Source: Rhynchopus sp. YZ270_cl-10 (taxonomy: Eukaryota; Euglenozoa; Diplonemea; Diplonemida; Diplonemidae). Taken from it: a DNA stretch of 64,000 nucleotides. Under the pieces are notes generated by a model. The model ran no database searches, was not told the origin of the DNA, and saw nothing but the letters and a program-made list of their open reading frames with translations. Numbering within the stretch: position 1 is the first letter of the stretch; each line of letters begins with the position of its first letter. The stretch is from positions 1,116,001 through 1,180,000 of the forward strand of contig OZ037833.1 of the NCBI GenBank assembly GCA_964035575.1. The letters run 5' to 3'. Below, piece after piece: positions 34,415 to 43,367 of this stretch. The position numbers and the translations under genes were made by a program.

Positions 34415-35406
34415 CTGTGTCCGCGAAAACCCTTGTTGCCAGACCAGGTCCTGTCAAAGTTAGACCCCCCGTGGTCCTGGCGGGCGCGTTTCTGCTCCGG
34501 ATGACCCCACCCGGTCGGAGCCGCCCTCTTCAACGTCTTGGCCTTTGCCTGCGCTGCCTCGATGGCCGCCTTGCGCGACGGGGTGGTCGAGTCCCCCAAT
34601 GTCGACCTCTGGCGGAAAGCCTTGGCGCTGTCCAAACCTTCTGTGAACCTAAAGTGGAAAAACAGAAGGTCGTCCAGGAGCATACCCAACAGGAACTCCA
34701 CAGCCTTACCCCTCATCGCGTTGTCCATGATGGCGATGGCCGCCAGGCCCGCATCCCTCGCGTCACCTTCCCTGGGCGCCACGTACCGAGTCTGGAGCAG
34801 GCGCAGAAGCTCCATCTGCTCCATCCTGTCCAGCAACCTCCACTTGCGGTGGTCGAGGAGGACGTCCTTAGCGGACGTCCCCTCAGGCGCCTCATCCACA
34901 TTGTCCCCAAAATCGACCGTGAAGTTCTCCTCCTGTTTTTCTGGTTCTACTACCTGCTGCATCTTCACCCTAGGCGCGAAAGAGAGGACCTGCATCTTCG
35001 TGTCCTCAGCCTTTTCGGCCTCCTCCTCGGTCTCGACCTCCGGCTTTGGGCTGGACACCCCCGGGGTCGACGGGAACTGATCCTGCCTCGCCTGCAGCAG
35101 CACCCCGAAGCCCTCGTCCCCCACAGACTTACGGATCAACGCGAGGAAAAGAGCCGTACGCCTCTCCTTCATGTCCGACCAGTCCGACACCTCCGATCTT
35201 GTCACCCGTGCGGCAAACACCTTCAGATCCGTCTGCGGCTCACCATCGACCTGCAGGGAGTCCACCGTGTCCTTCACAAACTCCCCCTTCAGGGACGTTT
35301 CCACCATCGCGGTCTTCACCACATCCGGCGCATCGTTCACCAAGTTGGTCACCGCCGCACTTGGCCGGTACGTGTACCACTTTGTAGACACCCATTCCTC
35401 AGACAT
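34363..35406 (-). CDS. Gag-like ORF of YR retrotransposon copy 1
   Basis: 347 codons beginning MSEEWVSTKWYTY. It has an acidic middle region and a basic Gly/Lys/Gln-rich tail (ending KGGKGKGSQ) that could bind nucleic acid. It is the first ORF in element orientation and overlaps the start of the YR frame. The Gag role is inferred from position and composition; I see no zinc knuckle. The same ORF recurs in copy 2 at 39102-40145. Confidence 0.6.
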   Translation of the reverse strand: MSEEWVSTKWYTYRPSAAVTNLVNDAPDVVKTAMVETSLKGEFVKDTVDSLQVDGEPQTDLKVFAARVTRSEVSDWSDMKERRTALFLALIRKSVGDEGFGVLLQARQDQFPSTPGVSSPKPEVETEEEAEKAEDTKMQVLSFAPRVKMQQVVEPEKQEENFTVDFGDNVDEAPEGTSAKDVLLDHRKWRLLDRMEQMELLRLLQTRYVAPREGDARDAGLAAIAIMDNAMRGKAVEFLLGMLLDDLLFFHFRFTEGLDSAKAFRQRSTLGDSTTPSRKAAIEAAQAKAKTLKRAAPTGWGHPEQKRARQDHGGSNFDRTWSGNKGFRGHRWQPPLPQKGGKGKGSQ

Positions 35407-35425
35407 TTTTTATATCTTTAAAAAC

Positions 35426-37870
35426 ACGTACGGAGGGTGAGACCGGGGAAACACAAAAAATCCTGATGAGTGAGTGAATGATTTTTAATGAGTTTCCCCT
35501 GTTACCCTCTTCCAACCTTGCAGATGCAAGTGGACAATAAACATGCAGGACGCGAAGCCTAAAAATATATAATCGAGAGACCCCCAAGACGCAGCAGAGC
35601 TGCTTAAACAAGTTTACTAGGGAGGTGAGAGGGGGGTGAGAGGGGGGAGAGGGGGGTGAGAGGGGGGTGAGAGGGGGGTCTCTCGATATATATAAGAGCA
35701 AAAAGCAAAAAACGCAAATCCGAATAAAAAACCCTACCGCCCCAATCTTTTAATTTTTTGGCAAACACTATGCGAAGTTAACGTACGGAGGGTGAGACCG
35801 GGGAAACACAAAAAATCCTGATGAGTGAGTGAATGATTTTTAATGAGTTTCCCCTGTTACCCTCTTCCAACCTTGCAGATGCAAGTGGACAATAAACATG
35901 CAGGACGCGAAGCCTAAAAATATATAATCGAGAGACCCCCAAGACGCAGCAGAGCTGCTTAAACAAGTTTACTAGGGAGGGGGGAGAGGGGGGTGAGAGG
36001 GGGGAGAGGGGGGTGAGAGGGGGGTGAGAGGGGGGTGAGAGGGGGGTGAGAGGGGGGAGAGAGGGGGGTGAGAGGGGGGTGAGAGGGGGGTGAGAGGGGG
36101 GTGAGAGGGGGGTGAGAGGGGGGTGAGAGGGGGGTGAGAGGGGGGTGAGAGGGGGGTGAGAGGGGGGTGAGAGGGGGGTGAGAGGGGGGTGAGAGGGGGG
36201 GGGGTCTCTCGATATATATAAGAGCAACAAGCAAAAAACGCAAATCCGAATAAAAAACCCTACCGCCCCAATCTTTTAATTTTTTGGCAAACACTATGCG
36301 AAGTTAACGTACGGAGGGTGAGACCGGGGAAACACAAAAAATCCTGATGAGTGAGTGAATGATTTTTAATGAGTTTCCCCTGTTACCCTCTTCCAACCTT
36401 GCAGATGCAAGTGGACAATAAACATGCAGGACGCGAAGCCTAAAAATATATAATCGAGAGACCCCCAAGACGCAGCAGAGCTGCTTAAACAAGTTTACTA
36501 GGGATGAGAGGGGGGGGAGAGGGGGGTGAGAGGGGGGAGAGGGGGGTGAGAGGGGGGTGAGAGGGGGGTGAGAGGGGGGTGAGAGGGGGGTGAGAGGGGG
36601 GGGAGAGGGGGGTGAGAGGGGGGTGAGAGGGGGGTGAGAGGGGGGTGAGAGGGGGGTGAGAGGGGGGGGAGAGGGGGGTGAGAGGGGGGTGAGAGGGGGG
36701 TGAGAGGGGGGTGAGAGGGGGGTGAGAGGGGGGTGAGAGGGGGGTGAGAGGGGGGTGAGAGGGGGGTGAGAGGGGGGTGAGAGGGGGGTGAGAGGGGGGT
36801 GAGAGGGGGGTGAGAGGGGGGTGAGAGGGGGGTGAGAGGGGGGTGAGAGGGGGGTGAGAGGGGGGTGAGAGGGGGGTGAGAGGGGGGTGAGAGGGGGGTG
36901 AGAGGGGGGTGAGAGGGGGGTGAGAGGGGGGTGAGAGGGGGGTGAGAGGGGGGTGAGAGGGGGGTGAGAGGGGGGTGAGAGGGGGGTGAGAGGGGGGTGA
37001 GAGGGGGGTGAGAGGGGGGTGAGAGGGGGGTGGGGGTCTCTCGATATATATAAGAGCAAAAAGCAAAAAACGCAAATCCGAATAAAAAACCCTACCGCCC
37101 CAATCTTTTAATTTTTTGGCAAACACTATGCGAAGTTAACGTACGGAGGGTGAGACCGGGGAAACACAAAAAATCCTGATGAGTGAGTGAATGATTTTTA
37201 ATGAGTTTCCCCTGTTACCCTCTTCCAACCTTGCAGATGCAAGTGGACAATAAACATGCAGGACGCGAAGCCTAAAAATATATAATCGAGAGACCCCCAA
37301 GACGCAGCAGAGCTGCTTAAACAAGTTTACTAGGGAAGAGGGGGGTGAGAGGGGGGTGAGAGGGGGGTGAGAGGGGGGTGAGAGGGGGGTGAGAGGGGGG
37401 TGAGAGGGGGGTGAGAGGGGGGTGAGAGGGGGGGGTCTCTCGATATATATAAGAGCAAAAAGCAAAAAACGCAAATCCGAATAAAAAACCCTACCGCCCC
37501 AATCTTTTAATTTTTTGGCAAACACTATGCGAAGTTAACGTACGGAGGGTGAGACCGGGGAAACACAAAAAATCCTGATGAGTGAGTGAATGATTTTTAA
37601 TGAGTTTCCCCTGTTACCCTCTTCCAACCTTGCAGATGCAAGTGGACAATAAACATGCAGGACGCGAAGCCTAAAAATATATAATCGAGAGACCCCCAAG
37701 ACGCAGCAGAGCTGCTTAAACAAGTTTACTAGGGAGGGGTCTCTCGATATATATAAGAGCAAAAAGCAAAAAACGCAAATCCGAATAAAAAACCCTACCG
37801 CCCCAATCTTTTAATTTTTTGGCAAACACTATGCGAAGTTAACGTACGGAGGGTGAGACCGGGGAAACAC
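35426..37870 (-). repeat. R, three L-R, L-R and L units between the two copies
   Basis: Units are: 29-bp core plus R 35426-35623; L 35678-35809 and R 35810-35978; L 36204-36335 and R 36336-36504; L 37036-37167 and R 37168-37336; L 37435-37566 and R 37567-37735; L 37739-37870. Intervening satellites are about 54, 225, 531, 98 and 3 bp. The only obvious base difference among L copies is in the AAAAAGC stretch of the copy at 36204. Confidence 0.85.
36505..37035. repeat. 11-bp G-rich satellite (GTGAGAGGGGG), longest block
   Basis: About 48 units of an 11-bp repeat with a six-G run in each unit. Shorter blocks of the same satellite lie at 30158-30218, 30520-30617, 35624-35677, 35979-36203, 37337-37434 and 40363-40400. 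The C-rich strand contains no stop codon in any frame, so artefactual Pro/Leu/Ser/His frames run through it. Regular G6 runs make G-quadruplex formation plausible. Confidence 0.9.
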
Positions 37871-40362
37871 CTATCGCTCGTGTCCTGCCCGACTCAACTG
37901 TCCTTTTTCGCTGAAAAACCTCTCTCTGTCTCTAACACCCCCACTAGATTAACCCCAACCACTTTTGTACCCCACGCTTTCATCCTCGACCAGCAGTCAG
38001 CCGGCATGTCGTCGCCGCCCGGTATCCACTGCACCTCCAGGGTGGCGTTGCACTCCTTCAGCCTGGCCAACACCCTCCTCAAGGCCTGGTTGCCTCTCCT
38101 CGTCTTCGAGTGCCCTCTGGTCACCACATACTGTACTGACTCGTTATCCACCATAACCAGCAAGTCCCGACACCCCTGCAACAGCAAAGCCTCCACCGCC
38201 TTTTCCGCCGCCAACATCTCCAAGAAAAACATGTCACCAGAGCAACCTTCTATTTCCCACATGCCGTAGCGGGCCACGCCTCTCTTCTCCCCTTTCCTCT
38301 TTGTGATGTACCCCCATCCTGTGGTCGACGCGTCTGACCACGCCACACCTGACTTCTCGGCCGGCGGGGTGCGCTGTTGGTAGTGCCACCTGTTCGGTAC
38401 CATCTCGTTCACTATCAAACCCGACAGCTCACAGCGCGCCGATCCCGGCAGAGTGGTCTGCTCATCCCACGCGATCAAACCTTCCGAAACCCGCTTCTTT
38501 CCTAAAAATGGGGGCGCCAGCGGCACCACCCGCGAAAACCCCACCGGTTTGTTTATTCTCTGTGTTGTTTGCCCCACCGGCTGTTGTCTGTTTGTATTTT
38601 CTCTCACAAGCCCCACCGGCTGTTGTTTGTTCGTTTTTTCCTTCATTAGCCCCACCGGCTGTTGTCTGTTTGTATTTTCTCTCATAAGCCCCACCGGCTG
38701 TTGTCTGTTTGTTTTTTCGTGCACAAGCCCCACCGGCTGTTGTGTGTTTGTTTTTATCATCGATAGCCCCACCGGCTGTTGTTTGTTCGTTTTTTCCCTC
38801 ATTAGCCCCACCGGCTGTTGTCTGTTTGTATTTTCTCTCATAAGCCCCACCGGCTGTTGTCTGTTTGTTTTTTCGTGCACAAGCCCCACCGGCTGTTGTG
38901 TGTTTGTTTTTATCATCGATAGCCCCACCGGCTGTTGTTTGTTCGTTTTTTCCCTCATTAGCCCCACCGGCTGTTGTCTGTTTGTATTTTCTCTCATAAG
39001 CCCCACCGGCTGTTGTCTGTTTGTTTTTTCGTGCACAAGCCCCACCGGCTGTTGTGTGTTTGTTTTTATCATCGATAGCCCCACCGGCTTCTTTGTCATC
39101 CCTACTGGCTTCCTTTCCCTTTGCCTCCCTTCTGTGGCAGTGGTGGCTGCCACCTGTGTCCGCGAAAACCCTTGTTGCCAGACCAGGTCCTGTCAAAGTT
39201 AGACCCCCCGTGGTCCTGGCGGGCGCGTTTCTGCTCCGGATGACCCCACCCGGTCGGAGCCGCCCTCTTCAACGTCTTGGCCTTTGCCTGCGCTGCCTCG
39301 ATGGCCGCCTTGCGCGACGGGGTGGTCGAGTCCCCCAATGTCGACCTCTGGCGGAAAGCCTTGGCGCTGTCCAAACCTTCTGTGAACCTAAAGTGGAAAA
39401 ACAGAAGGTCGTCCAGGAGCATACCCAACAGGAACTCCACAGCCTTACCCCTCATCGCGTTGTCCATGATGGCGATGGCCGCCAGGCCCGCATCCCTCGC
39501 GTCACCTTCCCTGGGCGCCACGTACCGAGTCTGGAGCAGGCGCAGAAGCTCCATCTGCTCCATCCTGTCCAGCAACCTCCACTTGCGGTGGTCGAGGAGG
39601 ACGTCCTTAGCGGACGTCCCCTCAGGCGCCTCATCCACATTGTCCCCAAAATCGACCGTGAAGTTCTCCTCCTGTTTTTCTGGTTCTACTACCTGCTGCA
39701 TCTTCACCCTAGGCGCGAAAGAGAGGACCTGCATCTTCGTGTCCTCAGCCTTTTCGGCCTCCTCCTCGGTCTCGACCTCCGGCTTTGGGCTGGACACCCC
39801 CGGGGTCGACGGGAACTGATCCTGCCTCGCCTGCAGCAGCACCCCGAAGCCCTCGTCCCCCACAGACTTACGGATCAACGCGAGGAAAAGAGCCGTACGC
39901 CTCTCCTTCATGTCCGACCAGTCCGACACCTCCGATCTTGTCACCCGTGCGGCAAACACCTTCAGATCCGTCTGCGGCTCACCATCGACCTGCAGGGAGT
40001 CCACCGTGTCCTTCACAAACTCCCCCTTCAGGGACGTTTCCACCATCGCGGTCTTCACCACATCCGGCGCATCGTTCACCAAGTTGGTCACCGCCGCACT
40101 TGGCCGGTACGTGTACCACTTTGTAGACACCCATTCCTCAGACATTTTTTATATCTTTAAAAACACGTACGGAGGGTGAGACCGGGGAAACACAAAAAAT
40201 CCTGATGAGTGAGTGAATGATTTTTAATGAGTTTCCCCTGTTACCCTCTTCCAACCTTGCAGATGCAAGTGGACAATAAACATGCAGGACGCGAAGCCTA
40301 AAAATATATAATCGAGAGACCCCCAAGACGCAGCAGAGCTGCTTAAACAAGTTTACTAGGGA
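37435..40362 (-). mobile_element. YR retrotransposon copy 2 (broken, one large break)
   Basis: Same orientation and almost identical sequence to copy 1 where they overlap, but the internal region is 2,294 bp against 4,372 bp. It keeps the gag-like ORF, the 39-bp coding repeat and RNase H-like sequence, and lacks most of the recombinase and reverse transcriptase. It is flanked by the same split repeats. About one large break; age very recent, judged from near-identity to copy 1. Confidence 0.8.
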
Positions 40363-40400
40363 AGAGGGGGGTGAGAGGGGGGTGAGAGGGGGGGGAGAGG

Positions 40401-40900
40401 GAGAGAGATTGAAAAAGGAAAGCTTTTTTTTTTTGGGAGCAAAACAATACAAAACAATGAGGGAATATGTGTGGGGAAAGAAAAAAAAAGCCTGTTTTTT
40501 TTCTTTTTTTTACGTTTACATTGCTATTTGTTTTGGAGCAATTTGTTATTTGTTTATTTGAAAACTTGGTTGTATTAGTGTAGCCACCCCAGGATGAACT
40601 TCACTATTTGTATCAACACTGTCGACAACGTTTTTTTTTTTTTGTCTCAGCAGCAGAGATGGAGATAGATTTGGGATTTTCAAAAAAGACCCGGTTTGAC
40701 CCGGTCTGAGCTTTTTGGGGTCAAAAAAATTTTTTCGCGCTGCGCGCGAAAATGACACTGGCACATTCGACCTGGTTGTTACACTTCTTTGGCGGGGAAC
40801 TTGCGCAACAGCGTTTGTGCCTTGATGAAAGGGAATGTTCCCCCTTTGTTCAGCACACCGAACTTCACGCACTCGGCGAAAGTGAATTTCTCGGCGGTCA
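40401..40900. other. Intergenic DNA right of the array, with short repeats
   Basis: It contains T runs, a family A repeat (40553-40612), a hairpin TTTTCGCG-CTGCG-CGCGAAAA at about 40733-40753 and a CCCGGTTTGACCCGGT direct repeat near 40689. No gene is supported. Confidence 0.5.
40553..40612 (-). repeat. Short interspersed repeat family A, copy 3
   Basis: TTGAAAACTTGGTTGTATTA, then GTGTAGCCACCCC and CACTATTTG. It is the closest match to the copy at 12910-12977. Confidence 0.5.
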
Positions 40901-40907
40901 TGGCTCC

Positions 40908-41180
40908 AAAGGTTCCTGGCGAAGCCACGGTACACAACATTTCAAAAAAAAATTGCGCTTAAAATTGTACATTTTGGGGTGGGTTGCAAGCTTGCGCCGC
41001 AGGCGCACGGTACGCTACTTTTATTATTTCGCCATGCTGCATGCTTCCTTTTCCTTCGGCGTTTGACTAATTGAGTCGCGTTCTGGCTGTGACGGGGTCA
41101 CTTTGTTCATGAGGCCATTTCTGGTCACTCTCAGAGGCTCGTGTGAGGTACCAAAAAAAATCGATTTTCTCCCAAAATTG
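40908..41180. repeat. Dispersed repeat family C, copy 1
   Basis: It contains GGCGAAGCCACGGTACACAA, then CTTGCGCCGCAGGCGCACGG and a segment ending in GAGGCTCGTGTGAGGTACC. A second copy at 46225-46590 matches at roughly 90 percent over about 200 bp. A TIR element follows immediately. Function unknown. Confidence 0.7.
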
Positions 41181-41839
41181 TGGTGTGGCTGAAACCAGCA
41201 AATTTCACTGCTAAAGAACTGCTAACAAACTGCTAAATAATACCCTTTTTTTAGGGGTGGTGTATAAAAACATTTTTTTACCTTGGTTTTTCCACTCCCC
41301 CTGTTGGCGCGCCTCCACTCTTGCATACCCATGTGTGACCCCACCGTTGAACGCAATCGACTCGCTGAGTCAAAAGAACGCACAGAACGGGGCTGGAAAA
41401 AATCACGAAAAACGCGTACCGTGCGCCTGCGGCGCCCACAAAGTGAGTTTTCCCCCTGAGTATGCTGTGTATACTGTGTATACTGTGTATACTGTGTATA
41501 CTGTGTATACTGTGTATACTGTGTATACTGTGTATACTGTGTATACTGTGTATACTGTGTATACTGTGTATACTGTGTATACTGTGTATACTGTGTATAC
41601 TGCGGAAATTGACCAAAAACGAGAACTTGTCCATTTCGGCGAATTGACCCCACCACTGGCCGGACGGATTCCGGAAATGCAAATGCCGGCGTTTAAAAGC
41701 TCACCAACGAAAAAAAAAATTTTTTTTCCAACACCCGTGGGGAAAAAAAATTTTATACACCACCCCCCCAAAAATGCATGCTAACAAAGTGCTAACAAAC
41801 TGCTAAATAATACCCTTTTTTTTGGGTTCAGCCACACCA
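41181..41839. mobile_element. 659-bp TIR element, TGGTGTGGC family, with 5-bp target duplication
   Basis: The ends are TGGTGTGGCTGAAACC and GGGTTCAGCCACACCA, flanked on both sides by AATTG, a convincing 5-bp target-site duplication. Sub-terminal blocks are also mirrored: AACTGCTAAATAATACCC occurs near both ends, and GGTGGTGTATAAAA on the left matches TTTTATACACCACC on the right. It carries a 9-bp satellite inside and no transposase, so it is non-autonomous. Confidence 0.75.
41461..41602. repeat. (TATACTGTG) satellite, about 16 copies
   Basis: The 9-bp unit is the reverse complement of the CACAGTATA unit that fills 52088-52340. Its core GTATAC is palindromic. It lies inside the TIR element. 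Confidence 0.95.
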
Positions 41840-42038
41840 AATTGGCAAATCCCATTTTTTTTTTTTTTTTTCAGACCGGGTTTTTCGCCAAAATCCCATT
41901 TTTTTTTTTTTTGACCCGGTTTTGAAACCGGGTAAGTAGACGCACCTCCACCCCTGCTCAGCAGACCCCAAAATATACGCCGCTAGTTTATTTTTTCGAT
42001 TCGATTATTGTACAGATTATCATTTTAAAAAAAAAACC
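41840..42038. other. T-rich spacer
   Basis: Long T runs alternate with ACCCGGTTTT and CAGACCGGG motifs. No gene is seen; it may include the 3' end of the IMPCH-like gene transcript. Confidence 0.4.
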
Positions 42039-42959
42039 TCAGTACCCTTCTGTACCGTGCATCTTTTGAATTACCTTCCGCAACATTGCGAGCCTCGATG
42101 GGGTTGCGCTCTGCACAGCACGCTTCTTGCCACGCGCCTTCACCAACACTGCCGGCACTCCTTGCAACGAAGGGGGTGCTATGCTACCACACTCTGCCCG
42201 ATCCCCCTTGGAGGTGCTGCTGTGCTCTATATATCTCTTCAACGATACGGCACGCTTGGGTACTGGCGATGCCATCGATGATACAGAAAGACCTCGCGCC
42301 CCCCCGTACACAGAGGCATCGTAGCTGGCCACATACCCCAACGCACTTTTCGCCAACCTGCGTCGCAGCTGTGGCGACACATGGCCGGTCTCTCGATCCA
42401 TATCCTCGAGTACCACCTCATAGTCCTCTGGGTTGCTCACCGCTGCCACCCGAGCAGTCTTCGCAGCACATCGTAGTAAGGAGGCCCCTCCTATGTCCAG
42501 CCCCGCCACGTCGCCTCCATGCGGCGCAAGGTTCGCCACTACCATATCAATCGGTGTGATGCCATGTGTCTCCAGGTCTCTGTGCTCCTCCTTTGTGGAC
42601 GCAAGAATCGCACCATGGACACATGGCTGAAGGGTCTTCAACCGTCCACCAAAGATACGTACCGCATCAGGTCGGGTAGACTCAATAACATCGGAGACAT
42701 CCTGCACAGGAAGGCCTGCTGCCTGCAGTAATGTGAACGTCCCTCCGCAAGACACAAAGCGCCATCCACGTGAGGCGAGAGAAGAGCAAAAAGACTGGAC
42801 ATTTGTCTTATCATAAACGGTGACGAAGGCGAGGGGGGCAGGGGAAGAAGTCGGAACAGAGGAGGCAGGTAGGCGTGGTGCAGGACTCAAGGCAGCTGCA
42901 GGACTCTGGCGCGGGCTTGCGGAAACGGTTCGTTTCCGGATTGCGCGTTTTTTCGCCAT
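42039..42959 (-). CDS. Stand-alone IMP cyclohydrolase-like (MGS-fold) protein
   Basis: 306 aa starting MAKKRAIRKRTVS. After a Pro/Ser/Ala-rich N-terminus, residues about 44-220 match the N-terminal half of PurH/ATIC, which closes FAICAR to IMP in the last step of purine synthesis. Visible matches are VTVYDKTN, SCGGT, RLKTLQPCVHGAIL (family RVKTLHPxVHGGIL), ITPIDMVVANL (PIDMVVVNL) and LDIGGASLLRCAAK (IDIGGPTMVRSAAK). The lysine of KTL, the aspartate of DIGG and the lysine of AAK are kept, but the family His of LHP is Gln and the NLYPF motif is changed. The AICAR transformylase domain is absent: after residue 220 there is only a basic tail of unknown nature. It could be a true monofunctional cyclohydrolase or a repurposed MGS-like fold. 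The family call is firm, catalytic activity uncertain. Confidence 0.8.
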   Translation of the reverse strand: MAKKRAIRKRTVSASPRQSPAAALSPAPRLPASSVPTSSPAPLAFVTVYDKTNVQSFCSSLASRGWRFVSCGGTFTLLQAAGLPVQDVSDVIESTRPDAVRIFGGRLKTLQPCVHGAILASTKEEHRDLETHGITPIDMVVANLAPHGGDVAGLDIGGASLLRCAAKTARVAAVSNPEDYEVVLEDMDRETGHVSPQLRRRLAKSALGYVASYDASVYGGARGLSVSSMASPVPKRAVSLKRYIEHSSTSKGDRAECGSIAPPSLQGVPAVLVKARGKKRAVQSATPSRLAMLRKVIQKMHGTEGY

Positions 42960-43367
42960 ATTTTTCAAAAAAATATCAGAAAAATAAAGAAAAAATACAG
43001 GAAAGAAAGAAAAGGGTGGGGGGAGGTCTGATGGAATTATGTGTGGAAAGAGGGGAAAGGGAAAGGGAAACTAAGTTTTTAGATTAAAAAAAACGGCCAT
43101 TTCCTTCGTTTCGTTGGTGTGAAGAGAAGAAAGAAGGGGAGAAATGCAACCAAAAAAGCTGTTAAGATGAATCTAAAGCTTCGCAACTATTTGGTCACCT
43201 TTGCACAATACAAAAAAAGCGCCTCTGTAAACGCAGGCACTCAATAAACAGCATGGAAATGCATATCTTATCCTCTACCCCTTTTTTGCCCCTTTACTGA
43301 GAGAGCTCCCCTGCCGAAATCCCCTGACGACGTTTGTCTATCACTTACAACCCCCCTACAATCCGCC
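42960..43367. other. Intergenic spacer
   Basis: Purine-rich region with AAGATGAATCTAAAGCTTC near 43165, a diverged copy of the recurring GATGAACCTAAGCCTCT motif. No gene is seen. Confidence 0.4.

Larger units (their letters stand above)
30618..35623 (-). mobile_element. YR retrotransposon copy 1 (looks whole)
   Basis: It runs, in element orientation, from the R' repeat at 35426-35623, through gag-like, tyrosine-recombinase and RT/RNase H reading frames, to L' (30922-31053) and R'L' (30618-30918). All three frames are long and open and the repeats match those of neighbouring units, so it looks whole and recent. A 29-bp sequence, starting ACGTACGGAGGG and ending GGGAAACAC, occurs at both edges of the internal region (31025-31053 and 35426-35454). 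It occurs only once where L and R are joined, as expected of a recombination core. The gene order Gag-YR-RT/RH recalls VIPER/TATE elements of kinetoplastids; the repeats recall Ngaro. Confidence 0.8.
30158..40400 (-). mobile_element. Tandem array of Ngaro/VIPER-like tyrosine-recombinase retrotransposons
   Basis: The array holds eight copies of a 132-bp segment L (from GTCTCTCGATATATA to GGGGAAACAC) and eight of a 169-bp segment R (from AAAAAATCCTGATGAG to ACTAGGGA), with an 11-bp G-rich satellite between most R and L segments. Two internal coding regions, both minus, lie at 31054-35425 and 37871-40164. Read in element orientation, each is flanked by R' on one side and L', R'L' on the other. 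This is the A1-ORFs-B1-A2-B2 arrangement of split direct repeats known from Ngaro-type elements. L segments at 30219, 30618 and 30922 recur at 37036, 37435 and 37739 with a constant offset of 6,817 bp, so a block of the array was duplicated in tandem. Repeat copies are nearly identical, so the array is very young. Confidence 0.85.

Noticed and set aside
34282-35421. 379-codon plus-strand frames over the gag-like ORF (also 39021-40160)
   Set aside because: Antisense to a coherent ORF in element orientation and rich in Arg/Leu/His; shadow frames.
30319-37762. Minus-strand frames of 75-251 codons with LTPLSPPSHPP repeats across the L-satellite-R units
   Set aside because: The 11-bp satellite has no stop codon on that strand, so any frame stays open; peptide length simply follows satellite length.
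30158-40400. Conventional LTR retrotransposon (Gypsy or Copia)
   Set aside because: The element has a tyrosine recombinase instead of a DDE integrase, and its repeats are split (A1-B1-A2-B2) rather than simple LTRs; no protease was seen.
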